In this document: one piece after another, positions 20,636 to 32,204 of the stretch
Layout of the letters: each line of letters opens with the position of its first letter
Numbering within the stretch: position 1 is the stretch's first letter
DNA from: Silurus meridionalis
Taxonomy: Eukaryota; Chordata; Actinopteri; Siluriformes; Siluridae
Reading direction: 5' to 3'
DNA: 64,000 nucleotides
Assembly: GCF_014805685.1 (NCBI RefSeq)
Contig: NC_060899.1
Span: 9,764,868 to 9,828,867, forward strand
Made by a program: the position numbers and the translations under genes
The notes under the pieces: generated by a model
Seen by the model: the letters and a program-made list of their open reading frames with translations, nothing else
Databases searched by the model: none
Told to the model about the DNA's origin: nothing

Positions 20636-21918
20636 CATTATAACAATGCATTATATATTTACAATATAGCTAGATTGTTATGTATTGTTTTTTGTTTCTG
20701 CAGGCCCAAAATGCTACTGTATATAGTACCCTCTGTTATTTGGAGTCTTCATATAAATTAATAATAGTAACTTCATTATTCATTTCACCGGTCATAATCA
20801 TGCCTGATTGGTGTGTGTGAATAATTGCATGTTTTGAGACCTTACAATTGCATGGAAAATTATTGGTCTGTCTTGGTCAGGCCACAAAATAAAAAACAAA
20901 TAAAGATTTGGCAAGTAAGTAAGTAATCTAAAAATTAAGTAAAAAATATAAACAAAAGCACACTTCCTTTCTTCAGCCCCTTTTCAAATTAAAACCAAGA
21001 GAGAAACGAGGACCAGAGAAAGCACAAGGTCATACACAGAACCAATCAAGCACAGCAAAAATGTGTGGTTGTGAGTACAGGTTCTAGTCCCTTGTCGGTT
21101 AAATTTATTTTTATTTGTATAGATTTTAACAATAGACAGTGTCTCAAAGCAGCTATACAGCAATAAGCAGTTATTAAAAAAAATGTATATGTATGTTTGT
21201 TATAATTGTATGTGTTTACATAACCAGTGCACCAACAGATTTTCTATAATTCGGGAGGCTCTCCATCATGCTATTTAAAATACTATCAGTTTATTTTGAC
21301 GCGTTTATGTTCTAATTTCCTGTAAAATTATGACATATACACATGACATGCCTGCAGGAAGATGCTCCTCCTTATTTTCATAATATTAGCCTTCAGGAAA
21401 TGCAAGCACCTTCCTGACTGTAATAGTTAATTGTTGGAATGGCTGAGGTCCTTTATTAATTTCTTTACCTTAGTCCATTAAAAACCTTGACCAGCTGTAA
21501 AATTAATAACCACTTACAGTTGAATTATTAGCAGATTACCATATTTTACCATACATCAAACTGCTGGTGGTGCTGAATTTAATAACGCTCTATGATCCTT
21601 GCCTATCATCTAAGACGAAAACCGACCTAATAGACCTGAGGAAGTGTCTGTTTGATGTATGTTTCTAATTAATATTTACATATATAAATCAACATTCAAT
21701 CCTTTTTATAAAGATGCCAATCACTCTAGAAGGTAAGGAAGGCAAAAAAAAATAACTATGATGTAACAGTTAAGTTTGTGTCTCTTACAATATATGCCAT
21801 ACTATACATATGTATATGGTACCATATGTCTAAGTGAAGAATAGCAGCATAACAATTGCTACAGCAAACTTAAACAATGACATCAATAATTAATTCTTAT
21901 TTTCGCACTGTCTGTAAG
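20636..21918. other. last part of the last spo11 intron, with two small relics
   Basis: Mostly unassigned AT-rich sequence. At about 20783-20815 it has a terminal piece of a Tc1 family (GGTCATAATCATGCCTGATT) whose other end type is seen at 32205. At 21101-21162 it has a minus-strand L2 LINE 3' end (TTTATTTGTATAG, then CAGTGTCTCAAAGCAGC). It ends with the acceptor TCTGTAAG at 21918. No further spo11 exon was found here. Confidence 0.5.
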
Positions 21919-22038
21919 ATGGAGCTGATGCTGAGATGGAAGCAGAAAGCTGAGATTGAATCTCTGGTCTCTATTGCACCTCATTTCCTCACTCGGGTAT
22001 ACCTACACAATAAGTTGTCTTATGGTGGCTGGATATGA
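21919..22038 (+). CDS. spo11: spo11 terminal coding exon and stop
   Basis: Encodes MELMLRWKQKAEIESL then HFLTRVYLHNKLSYGGWI and a TGA stop at 22036-22038. The vertebrate protein ends similarly (MKAEIQALTFLSSDYLSRVY, then NKLKFGGWI), so the C terminus is complete. The acceptor is GTAAG after a T-rich stretch. The intron before it is 6,055 bp. The five exons total 447 nt, exactly 149 codons including the stop. An AATAAA signal follows 80 bp later. Confidence 0.93.
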   Translation: MELMLRWKQKAEIESLVSIAPHFLTRVYLHNKLSYGGWI

Positions 22039-22118
22039 GTCCACCAAGTTCTGCACTGTAATCATTATGTTTCCTTGTGAATTATTTTTGTTATTTCCCC
22101 TTTAATTCTTGAAATTAA

Positions 22119-22124
22119 AATAAA
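22119..22124 (+). terminator. spo11 polyadenylation signal AATAAA
   Basis: Canonical AATAAA in AATTAAAATAAATAATACATG, 80 bp after the spo11 stop. Cleavage would be expected about 10-30 bp further on. Confidence 0.6.
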
Positions 22125-22207
22125 TAATACATGTTTAAATGTTTGTCAGATTCTGTTACATTTACATATACATTCTGTTACATTTACAGATACATTTTAC
22201 ATATGAG

Positions 22208-22215
<8 letters not shown>

Positions 22216-22253
<38 letters not shown>
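22216..22253. repeat. (CA)n microsatellite
   Basis: About 18 AC units, just downstream of spo11. Confidence 0.9.
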
Positions 22254-22254
<1 letters not shown>

Positions 22255-22299
22255 TTTGCACAGTACACACACACTAAACTTTCTGCACAGTACTATATA

Positions 22300-23460
22300 C
22301 AGGTGCATCTCAATTAATTAGAATGTCAGTAAAGTTTATTTTAGTAATTCAATACAAAAAGTTAAACTTGTATATTATATAGATTAATCACACATCACAT
22401 CACACACATAAATGATATATTTTAAGTGTTTTTTTATTTTTATGATTATGGCTACAGCCAATGAGAACCCAAAATTCAGTATCTTAAAAAATTTGAATAT
22501 TGTGAAAAAGTTCAATATTGAAGACTCGTAGTGTCACCCTCTAATCAGCTCATTAAATTCAAACACCTGCAAAGGTTTCCTGAGCCTTTAAATGGTGTCA
22601 GTCTGGTTCAGGCTACACAATCAGGGGGGAAGCTGCTGACTCCAGAAGACAGTTGTCAGACACAAAAGGTCATCGCCAAAGAAGCTGGCTGTTCACAGAG
22701 TGCCGTATTCAAGCACATTAATAGAAATTTGAATGGAAGGAAAAAATGTGGTAGAAAAAGGTGAAACACAGCACATTTCAAGAATATAGGGGAGATTCAC
22801 AAAGAGTGGACTGCAGCTGGAGTCAGTGTTTCAAGAGCCACCACGCACAGACGTATCCATGTTCTACAACTGACGCATTCTTTGTGTCAAGCCACTCCTG
22901 AACCAGAGACAACGTCAGAGGTGTCTTACCTGGGCAAAGGACAAAAAGAACTGGACTGTTGCTCAGTGGGCCTAAGTCGTCTTTTCAGATGAAAGAAAGT
23001 TTTGCATTTCATTTAGAAATCAAGGTCCCAGAGTCTGAAGGAAGAGAGGAGATGCACATAATCCAAGTTGCTTGAGGTTCAGTGTAAAGTTTGCACAGTC
23101 AGTGGTGGTTTGGGGAGTCATGTCATCTGCTGGGTTTGGTCCACTGTGTTTTATTATAGTCGAAGGTCAGCACAGCCATCTGGCAGGAAGTTTTAGAGCA
23201 GTTTATGCTTCCCTCTGCTGACCAGCTTTATTGAGATGCTGATTTCAATTTCCAACATGACTTGGCACCTGCCCACACTGCCAAAAATACTAATACCTGG
23301 TTTAAGGGCCATGGGTATCCATGTGCTTGATTGGCCAGCAAATTCGCCTGACCTAAACCCCATGGAGAATTTATAGGGTATTGTAAAATGGAAGATATGA
23401 GACACCAGACCCAACAACGTGGAAGAGCCGAAGGTGTTTTCCAAGGAGCTGTGCAAGATC
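22300..23460 (+). pseudogene. Tc1-like element, decayed, 3' truncated
   Basis: Starts with the Tc1-type end CAGGTGCATCTCAATTAATT after TA. Degenerate transposase follows: AKEAGCSQSAVFKHINRNL helix-turn-helix near 22680, a WAKDKKNWT-like block and SDERKFCI (first Asp) near 22990, WGVMSSAG near 23115, the DLAPAHTAK-like second Asp region near 23260, and NSPDLNPMENL near 23345. Many frameshifts and small deletions; the 3' terminal repeat is missing. At the 3' side it runs into an L2 3' UTR fragment. Confidence 0.7.
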
Positions 23461-23464
23461 TGCA

Positions 23465-23592
23465 ACTTTCCGGCAAGATTTTTAAGAGTTAAGGTGAATG
23501 GTGTGTATTTATCCCTGATGAGCAAGCCATGGCGACTGTTGCAAGGAAAAACTCTCTTAGATGTTGCCAGATCACCTAAACAAAGCAGCATG
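23465..23592 (-). mobile_element. L2 LINE 3' UTR fragment
   Basis: Matches the L2 tails at 27855-27925 and 54795-54875 (AAGGTGAATGGTGTG, then GAGCAAGCC and GGCAAGGAAAAACT), in the same orientation. Confidence 0.6.
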
Positions 23593-24087
23593 CAGCAGAT
23601 ACATCAACTGCTGTTAAATCGTATAGGCCGTAAGGTAAAGCTGTTTTTCATTTCCTCCCTATCCCATCTATGGGGCACTAAATTATTTTCATTCCAATAA
23701 AAAGAGCTTTTGGTTTTGAGCGAGAAAATAAAAGGTCTCCATGTATAATCCTGCAGTTTATTTTTTATTAGTGTTTAAATTTGGCAATAGTTCCTTCATC
23801 GCGTAATCATATTTTGATCATGAGTGATTCGGATTCACGTCACGTGTAGGAAGCACAACCAAAAAGGTGGCCACTTTTGGAATGATGAATCCAAGATGTC
23901 TGCGCCCTTGTTGTCAACATCGAGTAGCGAAGAAGAGGAAATTGCGGTCAGACCTCATTCTAAACTTCGTAAAAAGGATTATAAACAATGCTATATGCAT
24001 CTTGCATCGATAAAGAAAGAAGAAACAAAGGATTTTACACACACACGATGAAATATATACATAAATAGCGTCAAACGGTGGCTTGGT

Positions 24088-24391
24088 TTGCATGGTGAGA
24101 ATCAGAGAATAGCAGAAACATACAAACATTGTCTGGAAATTAAATTTGAAAATGTTCCCGAAGACGCTGGGTTTAATTCCACTTGCTACAAGCTACTGGC
24201 ATCGAGTAGTAGTACCTCAACAACTGAATGTCCTAAAAAGAAACTTAGATCCATGATGGGCCTGCCAGTAGCTTGTGCAGGTCCTGTGCTTCCTGCCTTG
24301 TGCATAATTTGTAAGAAAAAGGACAAGTACATTACTGTGGCAGACAAACGACAGAAGGACCATCTTTCACAGGCAGAAACGTTGTGTGCAG
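24088..24391 (+). pseudogene. Academ-like gene, upstream exon, copy B
   Basis: Frame reading QRIAETYKHCLEIKFENVPE, a Ser/Thr-rich stretch, PKKKLRSMMGLP, then a Cys motif LPALCIICKKKDKYITVADK and DHLSQAETLCA, ending at a splice donor CAG/GTGGGT (24392). The CIICKK type Cys pair with His downstream looks like a small zinc-binding motif. An upstream open stretch from about 23896 (SAPLLSTSSSEEEEIAV) may be the start of the same protein. Confidence 0.5.
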
Positions 24392-24631
24392 GTGGGTACA
24401 CACACACACACACACAAGTTTTAACTTTAAAGTTTTATGCTATATGCTGGATACCATGGCTAAATTTAAATTACAGTTACATCATTTATGTAATGTTTAT
24501 AAATTATTTATTGTTTTGCATACTGCTACAACCAAAATACTCAAAATTGTTTAACGGTTAACTGTTTTTATATAATGGTTTTTATTTACAATTTAGTTTT
24601 GTAATGCATAATATATAATATTTATTTACAG

Positions 24632-26038
24632 ACCAGTTGCTGAAAGCTGCGGAGATGAAGAAAGACACTAGCATTCTTGTGCATATTCAAGACAAAGACT
24701 GCGACTCTCTGGAGGTGTGATACCACAAGTCCTGTTACAGACAGTACACCAGGTTCTTGACGAAGTTTACTGCAAAAGTTACTGGGACCTCAGAAGAACA
24801 GTGACCTCAGATGGTACTATTCTCTTTGATGGTATGGCGGTCATTCAAACCCTTCGGTCCATACCAAGTACCTTTGGTGAGCTTGCCGACACCATACTGC
24901 AGTACATAGTCATGCTTGCTTTGAAGCACAACTGTACATGGATAGACTTTGTGATTGACCAGTATCCGGAAATGAGTGTTAAAAATCTAGAACGTTCACG
25001 TAGAGCTGCTGGTGGTACACAACTGGTGAAAATTTATGGATGTGATCAAAAGACACCAACACAATGGAAAAAGTTTCTATCAGATGGAACAAACAAAGAG
25101 GCACTGGCAGAATTCCTCTATCTTGCGTGGCGAGATGCTGATCTTACCACTGTGGGCAAGGACTTAAGCTTGTACATCGCACATGGAGACCTGTGTCACT
25201 GTGTGACTGTAATGCACCGTATACAAACTCTCAGTGCTGTTGAAGATCTGACATGTGATGATGAGGAATGTGACACCAGGTTGTTTTTACATGCACAACA
25301 TGCTGCCAATGAACATCAAACTGTAGTCATCAAGAGCCCTGATACTGATGTGGCAGTGATTGCTTTAAGTCTGCAGCCAGATTTACCATGTAGGTTTCAC
25401 AGGGGTTGGCAACAAAATGAGGATCATTGATTTGGCTAAGGTGTCATCAGCTCTTGGCACCAGTGTGTGTTTTGCACTTATTGGGATCCATACCTTTTCA
25501 GGTTGTGAATCTACAAGTGCATTTTATGGCAAAGGCAATAGAAAGGAATTTTCTGTTGCTTGTGAGAAAGAGGAATACCTGAATGCATTTACAAATCTGG
25601 GTAAAAGTTTTTACCCAGTCATCTCCCGAAAATGTGAATGATGCAAGATACAAAGCATTCTGCATGGCATCATCGGCTTTGCCAGAACTATCCATGCCCC
25701 CGACAAGTGATGTCCTGCACCAACACTGCAAAAGGGCAAACTACCAAGCAGCCATAACGAGACATTCTCTGAAAGGTATAATGTGTGCCCCTTCACCCAT
25801 TGGCAATGGATGGCACCTCGAGGATGGGGAGTTAACAGTACCTGGAAGACTAGAAATCCTGCACTTGAAAGTGTTTTGCAGGTAGTCCACTGCAGTTGCA
25901 AGCAAGGCAAATGTGAGACTGGAAGATGTTCCTGTATGTATTGATTTTTGACGGTGCCAAAATTGTGCCAATGTTTCAAAGGAAACAGAGGAAAGAGATA
26001 AATGGGATGATGGCTCTAATGATGATACTTATGAATAA
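24632..26038 (+). pseudogene. Academ-like nuclease/transposase protein, copy B
   Basis: After the acceptor it reads DQLLKAAEMKKDTSI and DCDSLEV, followed by a TGA where copy A has CGA (a CpG decay event) before YHKSCYRQYT. It then has the long open frame 24717-25430: DGMAVIQTLRS, TWIDFVIDQYPEMSV, GGTQLVKIYG, FLYLAWRDADL, then the XPG/FEN1-like EECDTRLFLHAQHA and VVIKSPDTDVAV. A frame change at about 25395-25405, shared with copy A, precedes the SGCESTSAFYGKG part; copy A has TGCDS here, so a putative metal-binding Asp has become Glu. The Cys-rich C terminus ends near 26038. Confidence 0.6.
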
Positions 26039-26179
26039 AGATGTGCTGTGCATTATCTTAAGCTTATTTTTAGTTGTAATGAATCTGTTGTGGAATTGTT
26101 AATTTTTGGCATTATTCCTAATTAATGGGGTCGCATTTTGAGTGATTTCAGAAAACTCGGGACAAAGTGTGCTGCTTGT

Positions 26180-27024
26180 TTATGTTTCTGTGATTACACA
26201 GTGCCTACTGAAAATATCAAGGTTCTGGCTAGGCCACACCAGAACCTTGATATGCTTCTTACAGAGCCACTCCTTGGTTATCCTGGCTGTGTGCTTCGGG
26301 TCACTGTCATGTTGGAAGACCCAGCCTCGACCCATCTTCAATGCTCTAACTGAGGGAAGGAGGTTGTTCCCCAAAATATCGCAATACACGGCCCTGGTCA
26401 TCCTCTCCTTAATACAGTGCAGTCGCCCTGTCCCATGTGCAGAAAAACACCCCAAAACATGATGCTACCACCCCCATGCTTCACAGTAGGGATGGTGTTC
26501 TTGGGATGGTACTCATCATTCTTCTTCCTCCAAACATGTTAAGTGGAATTATGACCCAAAAGTTCTATTTTGGTCTCATCTGACCACATGACTTTCTCCC
26601 ATGACTCCAAATGGTCATTGGCAAACTTTAGACGTGCCTGGACATGTGCTGGTTTAAGCAGGGGAACCTTCCGTGCCATGCATGATTTCAAACCATGATG
26701 TCTTAGTGTATTACCAACAGTAACCTTGGATACGGTGGTCCCAGCTCTTTTCAGGTCATTGACCAGCTCCCCCTGTGTAGTTCTGGGCTGATTTCTCACC
26801 TTCCTTAGGATCATTGAGACCCCACGAGGTGAGATCTTGCATGGAGCCCCAGTCAGAGGGAGATTGACAGTCATGTTTAGCTTCTTCCATTTTCTAATGA
26901 TTGCTCCAACAGTGGACCTTTTTTCACCAAGCTGCTTGGCAATTTCCCCGTAGCCCTTTCCAGCCTTGTGGAGGTGTACAATTTTGTCTCTAGTGTCTTT
27001 GGACAGCTCTTTGGTCTTAGCCAT
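26180..27024 (-). pseudogene. Tc1 transposase, interrupted and C-terminally truncated
   Basis: Reads [20 protein letters not shown] (N-terminal helix-turn-helix), [27 protein letters not shown] linker and [16 protein letters not shown], then a TAA stop just past the first catalytic Asp. The second open part begins [14 protein letters not shown] and has [15 protein letters not shown] (second Asp) and [10 protein letters not shown], where it breaks off before the final Glu. Spacing is that of classical Tc1. It cannot be active. Confidence 0.8.
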
Positions 27025-27387
27025 GTTAGTAGTTAGATTCTTACTGATTGTATGGGGTGGACAGGTGTCCTTATGCAGCTAACAACCTCAAACAGGTGCA
27101 TCTAATTTAGGATAATAAATGTAGTGGAGGTGGACATTTTAAAGGCAGACTAACAGGTCTTTGAGGGTCAGAATTCTAGCTGATAGACAGGTGTTCAAAT
27201 ACTTATTTGCAGCTGTATCATACAAATAAATAGTTTAAAAATCATATATTGTGATTTCTGGATTTTTTTTTTTTTAGATTATGTCTCTCACAGTGGACAT
27301 GCACCTACGATGACAATTTCAGACCCCTCCATGATTTCTAAGTGGGAGAACTTGCAAAATAGCAGGGTGTTAAAATACTTATTTTCC

Positions 27388-27392
<5 letters not shown>
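26216..27392 (-). mobile_element. Tc1-like transposon on the minus strand, 3' truncated
   Basis: The 5' terminal region is at the right (27240-27392), with the pattern typical of this family (TTTTTTAGATTATGTCTCTCACAG region, then GTGGGAGAACTTGCA). The transposase is read from 27024 leftwards. The left end stops inside the catalytic domain at about 26215, at the junction with Academ-like copy B, so one terminal repeat is missing. Confidence 0.8.
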
Positions 27393-27450
<58 letters not shown>

Positions 27451-27480
27451 AAATACACACACACACATACATACATACAC
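27393..27480. repeat. (TA)n tract followed by (CA)n/(CATA)n
   Basis: About 26 TA units followed by a short CA-rich and ACAT-rich stretch. Confidence 0.9.
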
Positions 27481-27774
27481 TCTTTTTACTCTTTTTACCA
27501 GACAACCCATGCAATTCACAGATACAAAGAAATCAAACCATACATGTCGATAAATTAAGTTGTGTAATAATATTAAATGAGACAGCAAAAAAAGTTTAAC
27601 ACAATGTATTTAATACTTTGTACAACTTTAAACAAGTTTTAACATTCTTTTTCTGCAGCAGTGGTGGTGGTTGAGTGCATTACTTGTTGTTTTCTTTGAA
27701 ACAATTGTACCTGCTAATTCCAGGTCTTTCTGAAGAACTCCACAAGTGGTACTTGACTCTTGGAAAAATCTTCT

Positions 27775-29869
27775 CAAGTCAAGTCAAGTTTATTAATATA
27801 GTGCTTTTCACAGCAGACATTGTCTCAAAGCAGCAGAAATCAGCAGTCAAGGTGAATGGTGTGCATTTATCCCTGATGAGCAAGCCGTGGCATCTGTGGC
27901 AAGGAAAAACTCCCTTAGATGTTATGAGGAAGAAACCTTGAGAGGAACCAGACTCAAAAGGGGAACCCATCCTCATTTGGGTGACATCAAGAGTTTGATC
28001 ATAAACCTTTCAACAATACAGAACACTGGAGAGTGAGAACTAACATGAGCACTGGAGTGTGTGATTATAAGTAATGTTCTTCCTACAGTCTTATACAGTC
28101 TTTATGGTTATAAAACTAGGAGCTACTGAGCAACTCATAAAATAGCTCAACATTTGTGATCATCACAGATCCAACGCCAGCTTCTCCATGCCAGAGCCTT
28201 TAAACACTCCAGGAGGTCCAATGTCAAAACTCCACACATGTAGTGGGATCCAATTGGCACTGGTACGTCCCTAAATGGTTCGGGATGTTTGCGAGTTTGG
28301 CATCTACTTCTTTAAAGGTCCATAATCTTCATGAGGTGGGACCTGACTGGAGCTGGCCAAAACTCAGGATGCCTCGGGATGGGGAGAGAAAGAGAAGCAG
28401 CGGAGAGAAATTTGCGTAGCTGCTGTTCATGATATTTACAGCACAAGTTGATAATGTGCATGAGATCAGATGTTCTGGAGCACAAGGTTATATGTGATGT
28501 GTGTTATGTGTTGGCTTTGCTAAAAAGATTCGTTTTTAATCTGCACTTAAACTGGGAGCTCCGAACACTTTAAGGAAGACTATTACAAAGTTTAGGAGCT
28601 TAATGTGAGAATGATCTACCGCCTTTAGTGGACTTTGCTATTCTAGGAACTACTAGAAGTCCAAAGTTTTGAGATCTCAGGGAGCATGACGGATCGTAGC
28701 GTGTTAAAAGACTGAATAGATACATGGGAGATAAACCATTTAGTGTTTTATAAGTAAGAAGTAGTAGTTTGTAGTCGATTCAAAACTTAACAGGTAGCCA
28801 GTGTAGGGATGATAGAATTGGAGTTATATGATCATGTTTTCTTGACCTTGTGAGAAATCTGGCTGCCGCATTCTGAAATTACAATGCATTACAATAGTCT
28901 ATTCTGGAGGTCATAAACGCATGGACGAGCTTCTCTGCATCAGATATAGATAACATGTTTCTTAGCTTAGAAATATTTCTAAGGTGAAAGAAGGCTGTTT
29001 TTGTAACTTGGTTGATATGATTTTTGAAAGACAAGTTGCTGTCTAAAATAACTGCCAGGTCTTTTACCATTGAACTAGTAGTTACAGAACATCTGTCTAA
29101 ATGCAGGTTGAGATGCTGAAGCTTCTGTGTACTGGTTTTCGGTCTGATGAGCAAAATCTCTGTCTTATCAGAATTAAATAGTAGAAAGTTATGAAAGTAG
29201 AAAGTAGAAAGTTTCTTTAACACACTCAGTTATCCAAGCTAATTGAGCTGTATCACCTGGTTTTAATCAGGTATATAGCTGGGTATCATTAGCATAACAG
29301 TGGAAGCTAATTCCATGTCTTCTAATAATATTTTCTAAGGGAAGCATGTATATTGTGAAAAGCAGGGGTCCTAGAACTGAACCTTGTGGCATGCAATAAT
29401 TTACTAGCATTAACCTGGATAGCTCTCCATTTAAGTCTACAAAATGGTAACGATCGGACAGGTAGGATTTAAACCAGTGTAATGCCTGTCCCTGAATGCC
29501 AATATAATTTTGTAAGTGATGTAGGAGGAGATCATAATCTACAGTGTCGAATGCAGCACTAAGATCTAGCAAAACTAACATCGAGATGAAGCCTTGGTCT
29601 GAAGCTTAAAACAGATAATTAGTGATTTTAACTAGAGCAGTTTCTGTGCTATGACGGGACCTAAAACCTGACTGAAACTCTTCAAAGATATTGTTCTCTT
29701 GTAAGTAGGAACATAACTGGGCAGCGACAATCTTTTCTAAAATCTTAGACATAAATGGAAGATTTGAAATGGGTCTGTAATTTGATAGTGTGTTTGAATC
29801 CAAATTAGGTTTCTTAAAGAGGGGCTTAATAACTGCTAACTTGAGGGATTTAGGTATGTGACCTCCCCC
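27775..29869 (-). mobile_element. L2-type LINE, 5' truncated, with target duplication
   Basis: The 3' tail is at the left (CAAGTCAAGTCAAGTTTATT; reverse of a (TTGAC)n tail) and the 5' truncation at 29869 falls within the RT gene. It is flanked by TCTTCT. The order on the minus strand is RT domain, C-terminal domain, long 3' UTR with the TAGTGCTTTTCACAGCAGAC-type stem that L2 elements use. About 2.1 kb of an original about 4-5 kb element. Confidence 0.85.
28879..29803 (-). pseudogene. L2 reverse transcriptase, three broken frames, YADD changed to YAND
   Basis: Consecutive minus-strand pieces: [19 protein letters not shown] and [17 protein letters not shown] (29606-29803), [32 protein letters not shown] and HCYANDTQLYT (29267-29581), then NSDKTEILLIRPK and FHLRNISKLRNML (28879-29223). 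The catalytic box should be YADD, but the third position reads Asn, which would abolish polymerisation even without the frameshifts. Confidence 0.85.
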
Positions 29870-30345
29870 TCTTCTGATATTCTTTTCACTTCTCTGTCAA
29901 ATCTTGCAGGGAGCACCTGGTCATTCCCGGTTTATCGTAAAATTATGTTCTTTTAACTTCCGGATTATGGCCCCAACAGTGCTCACTGGAACATCCAGAA
30001 GTTGTTGGACGAAAACCTTCTGTAACCAATTCAATTAGTATGTTTTACAACAATAAGGGTGCAAAGGTCTTCAGAAAGCTATTTGCTTTTACACATCATG
30101 AGATGTTTCTTGTGTGATAACTTAGTAATGGGTCACCTTTATATAGGCCATTAGTTGGGTCAGACCAGCTGATATGAATTTGCACTGACAAAGGGCAGGA
30201 TTGCTTTCTAATTACTAATTCATTTCAGCTGGTGTCTTGGATTTCCCTGCCTTTTTTCACCTCCCTTTCTTCATGTGTTCAATACGTTTTACCTTTTGGT
30301 CTATTATAATAATCTATCTTTATTTTACTCTCCTTCTCTTTCTCC

Positions 30346-30838
30346 CTATGTGGTGCCAATAATCCTGTCTCTTTTTTTAAGACCTGACTGATTTATCCTT
30401 ATGCCCTGTCTCTGGATGAATTTTCTTAATTTTGAAACCACTAGCTACAGCTGAACAGCATAAAGATAGGTTACTCTAGAGGGTACTATTTATTATACTA
30501 TTGACTACACTGTCACAGATTCATATATCTAGCTGTATATATAAAATCTGCTAATTCTCCATGTTATCATAATAGCAAAATTTACAGTATTTCTATGTTT
30601 CTATGTTTACTTCTAAGCTTCAAATGTTTGCATAAAAATAAAGCAGACTGGCAGAATTTTAAATGGAGAAAAGAATGGATTGCATAACATGTAAAGAGTT
30701 ACCAAAATAGGACAGTTTGGGAGTTGTTTATCATTGGACTTGATATTATAGTATGCTGCCAAAGTTAAGTATGGACCCTTCTAATTTGTGGAGCTAACAG
30801 TTTCCAGTCCTTTTTTAGAGATGTGTGTATGTATGAGG

Positions 30839-30839
<1 letters not shown>
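30346..30839. other. unassigned AT-rich sequence
   Basis: No gene, repeat or exon recognised. Confidence 0.4.

Positions 30840-30884
<45 letters not shown>
30840..30884. repeat. (GA)n microsatellite
   Basis: About 21 AG units. Confidence 0.95.
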
Positions 30885-30886
<2 letters not shown>

Positions 30887-31146
30887 TACAATAAACAGGA
30901 GAAGAAAATTGAATTGAAGATAATGCACAGTGACAAGAAAGTAGCATTAAATGCTGGACAGTTCAGGCACAGGCAAGAAAGTGGCAACAATTCCAGTGTA
31001 CTAGGTTACTCTCTAGGTTACTCTCTTTTGTTTCTTTTTCTGTTGACTGAACTCTTCCTCATCACCACCACGTTTAGCTGTTATAGCTATTTTAGTCTAG
31101 TCTCTGTATGTAATTCACTGATTATCATTGTCACTATTTTTAAGAG

Positions 31147-31248
31147 ATGTCTTCTTACATGCGCAACAAGGACCAGTCTTCTCGCACCAGGAAATTCATT
31201 TTGGATTTGCCATCCCTGGCATCCTCCGCCAACAAAAGCATCAGAGTA
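31147..31248 (+). CDS. candidate first coding exon of an unknown gene
   Basis: ATG at 31147 opens a frame MSSYMRNKDQSSRTRKFILD followed by LPSLASSANKSIR, then a good donor AGA/GTAAGA at 31249. The stretch has more balanced base composition than its AT-rich surroundings and protein-like content (basic plus Ser-rich). I do not recognise the family and see no second exon in the next 7 kb. It could equally be a chance frame. Only conservation in related fish or a transcript would settle it. Confidence 0.22.
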
Positions 31249-31901
31249 AGAACAACCTGTCTATATTTACGTATTTTCAGCCTTTACTAGAGATTTTTTA
31301 CAGATTTATTTAGTAATTTAGTAATAACTTTCAAAAGTTGCAGCTGTGCAATTGAGAGAACTGGTTTGTTTTGTTTTTGCAAAAAAAAAAGGCAAACAAA
31401 CAAATAAAGTAACAGAAATATGCTAATAAAAGTGAATGGTGACTGCACATTGCAAAGCATTCTATTGTTAACAATTCCTATGAATTCTTATTACAGTGTA
31501 GAGCAACTGTGAGGTATCACATTTTTGTTCTTTTCTTATTTTGTGACAGTGCTAATTTGTCCTTGATTTTATGTCCTAACTATCTGATAGTGCTTTGTTG
31601 TTTTGCATGGAAATTAATGGAAAATAAGTTTGCCATTATGTAGTTGTCCCAATTAGCATAATAGTGGCACTATTGTGCAGAAGAATACATGATTTTAGGT
31701 GTTTGGTCAGAATTGTGCAATCTAGAGAATAATAATTTTCTACAGGCTAGTTCTGAACCAGTAAGCTGTTTACTATCTTAATTTGTAGGTTAATTTGGAT
31801 TTATTTTCACTTAATGTCTGACCGCAGACAATGAAGATAGTTCAAATAAACCATCACAAATATAGGAAATATAAAACCTAATCATAAAAATATGTGAGAG
31901 G

Positions 31902-31933
<32 letters not shown>

Positions 31934-32204
31934 CCTTTCTCAGACACACACACACAAGGAATGTGTGCATATTGTAAATGAATGACTGAAGGAAGGAACA
32001 TGGTTTCTAGGCTTTTTTTTTTCATGCTGATATTTCTATAATATCATGCTAATAATTATATAATATTAAATTATTGAATAATATTAAATTATTCAATAAA
32101 AAGATCAACGTGGGAAAAATGATCATACTTAAAAAATATCTTTACTCAAGTGTGTTTTTTAGGTTTTGAATAGCATAATTTATACTGACCAGGCATACGT
32201 TTTT
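31249..32204. other. unassigned AT-rich sequence with (CT)n tract
   Basis: A (CT)n tract lies at 31902-31930, followed by a short CA run near 31945. Nothing else recognised. Confidence 0.45.

Larger units (their letters stand above)
23624..26215 (+). mobile_element. Academ-like DNA transposon, copy B (3' truncated)
   Basis: Begins with the same terminal repeat as copy A (TAGGCCGTAAGGTAAAGC) and is similar along its length. The right end is lost: similarity stops in the 3' UTR at about 26215, where a Tc1 element begins. It retains the about 245-bp coding segment (about 24795-25040) that copy A lacks, but lacks about 68 bp (near 25612) that copy A keeps. The predicted intron has donor GTGGGT at 24392 and acceptor TTTACAG at 24631 and contains the CA tract. 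Confidence 0.55.
27560..30345 (-). mobile_element. older Tc1-like element split by an L2 insertion
   Basis: Two halves, 27560-27774 and 29870-30345, form one Tc1-type element when the L2 between them is removed. The join reads through in typical transposase text on the minus strand (SGCSSEHCWGHNPE near 29960). An exact six-base duplication TCTTCT (27769-27774 and 29870-29875) marks the L2 insertion. The transposase is in fragments. Confidence 0.65.

Noticed and set aside
24392..24561. Extension of the 24088 frame through the CA repeat
   Set aside because: The frame continues into a predicted intron (donor GTGGGT, acceptor TTTACAG); the protein family continues at 24632 instead.
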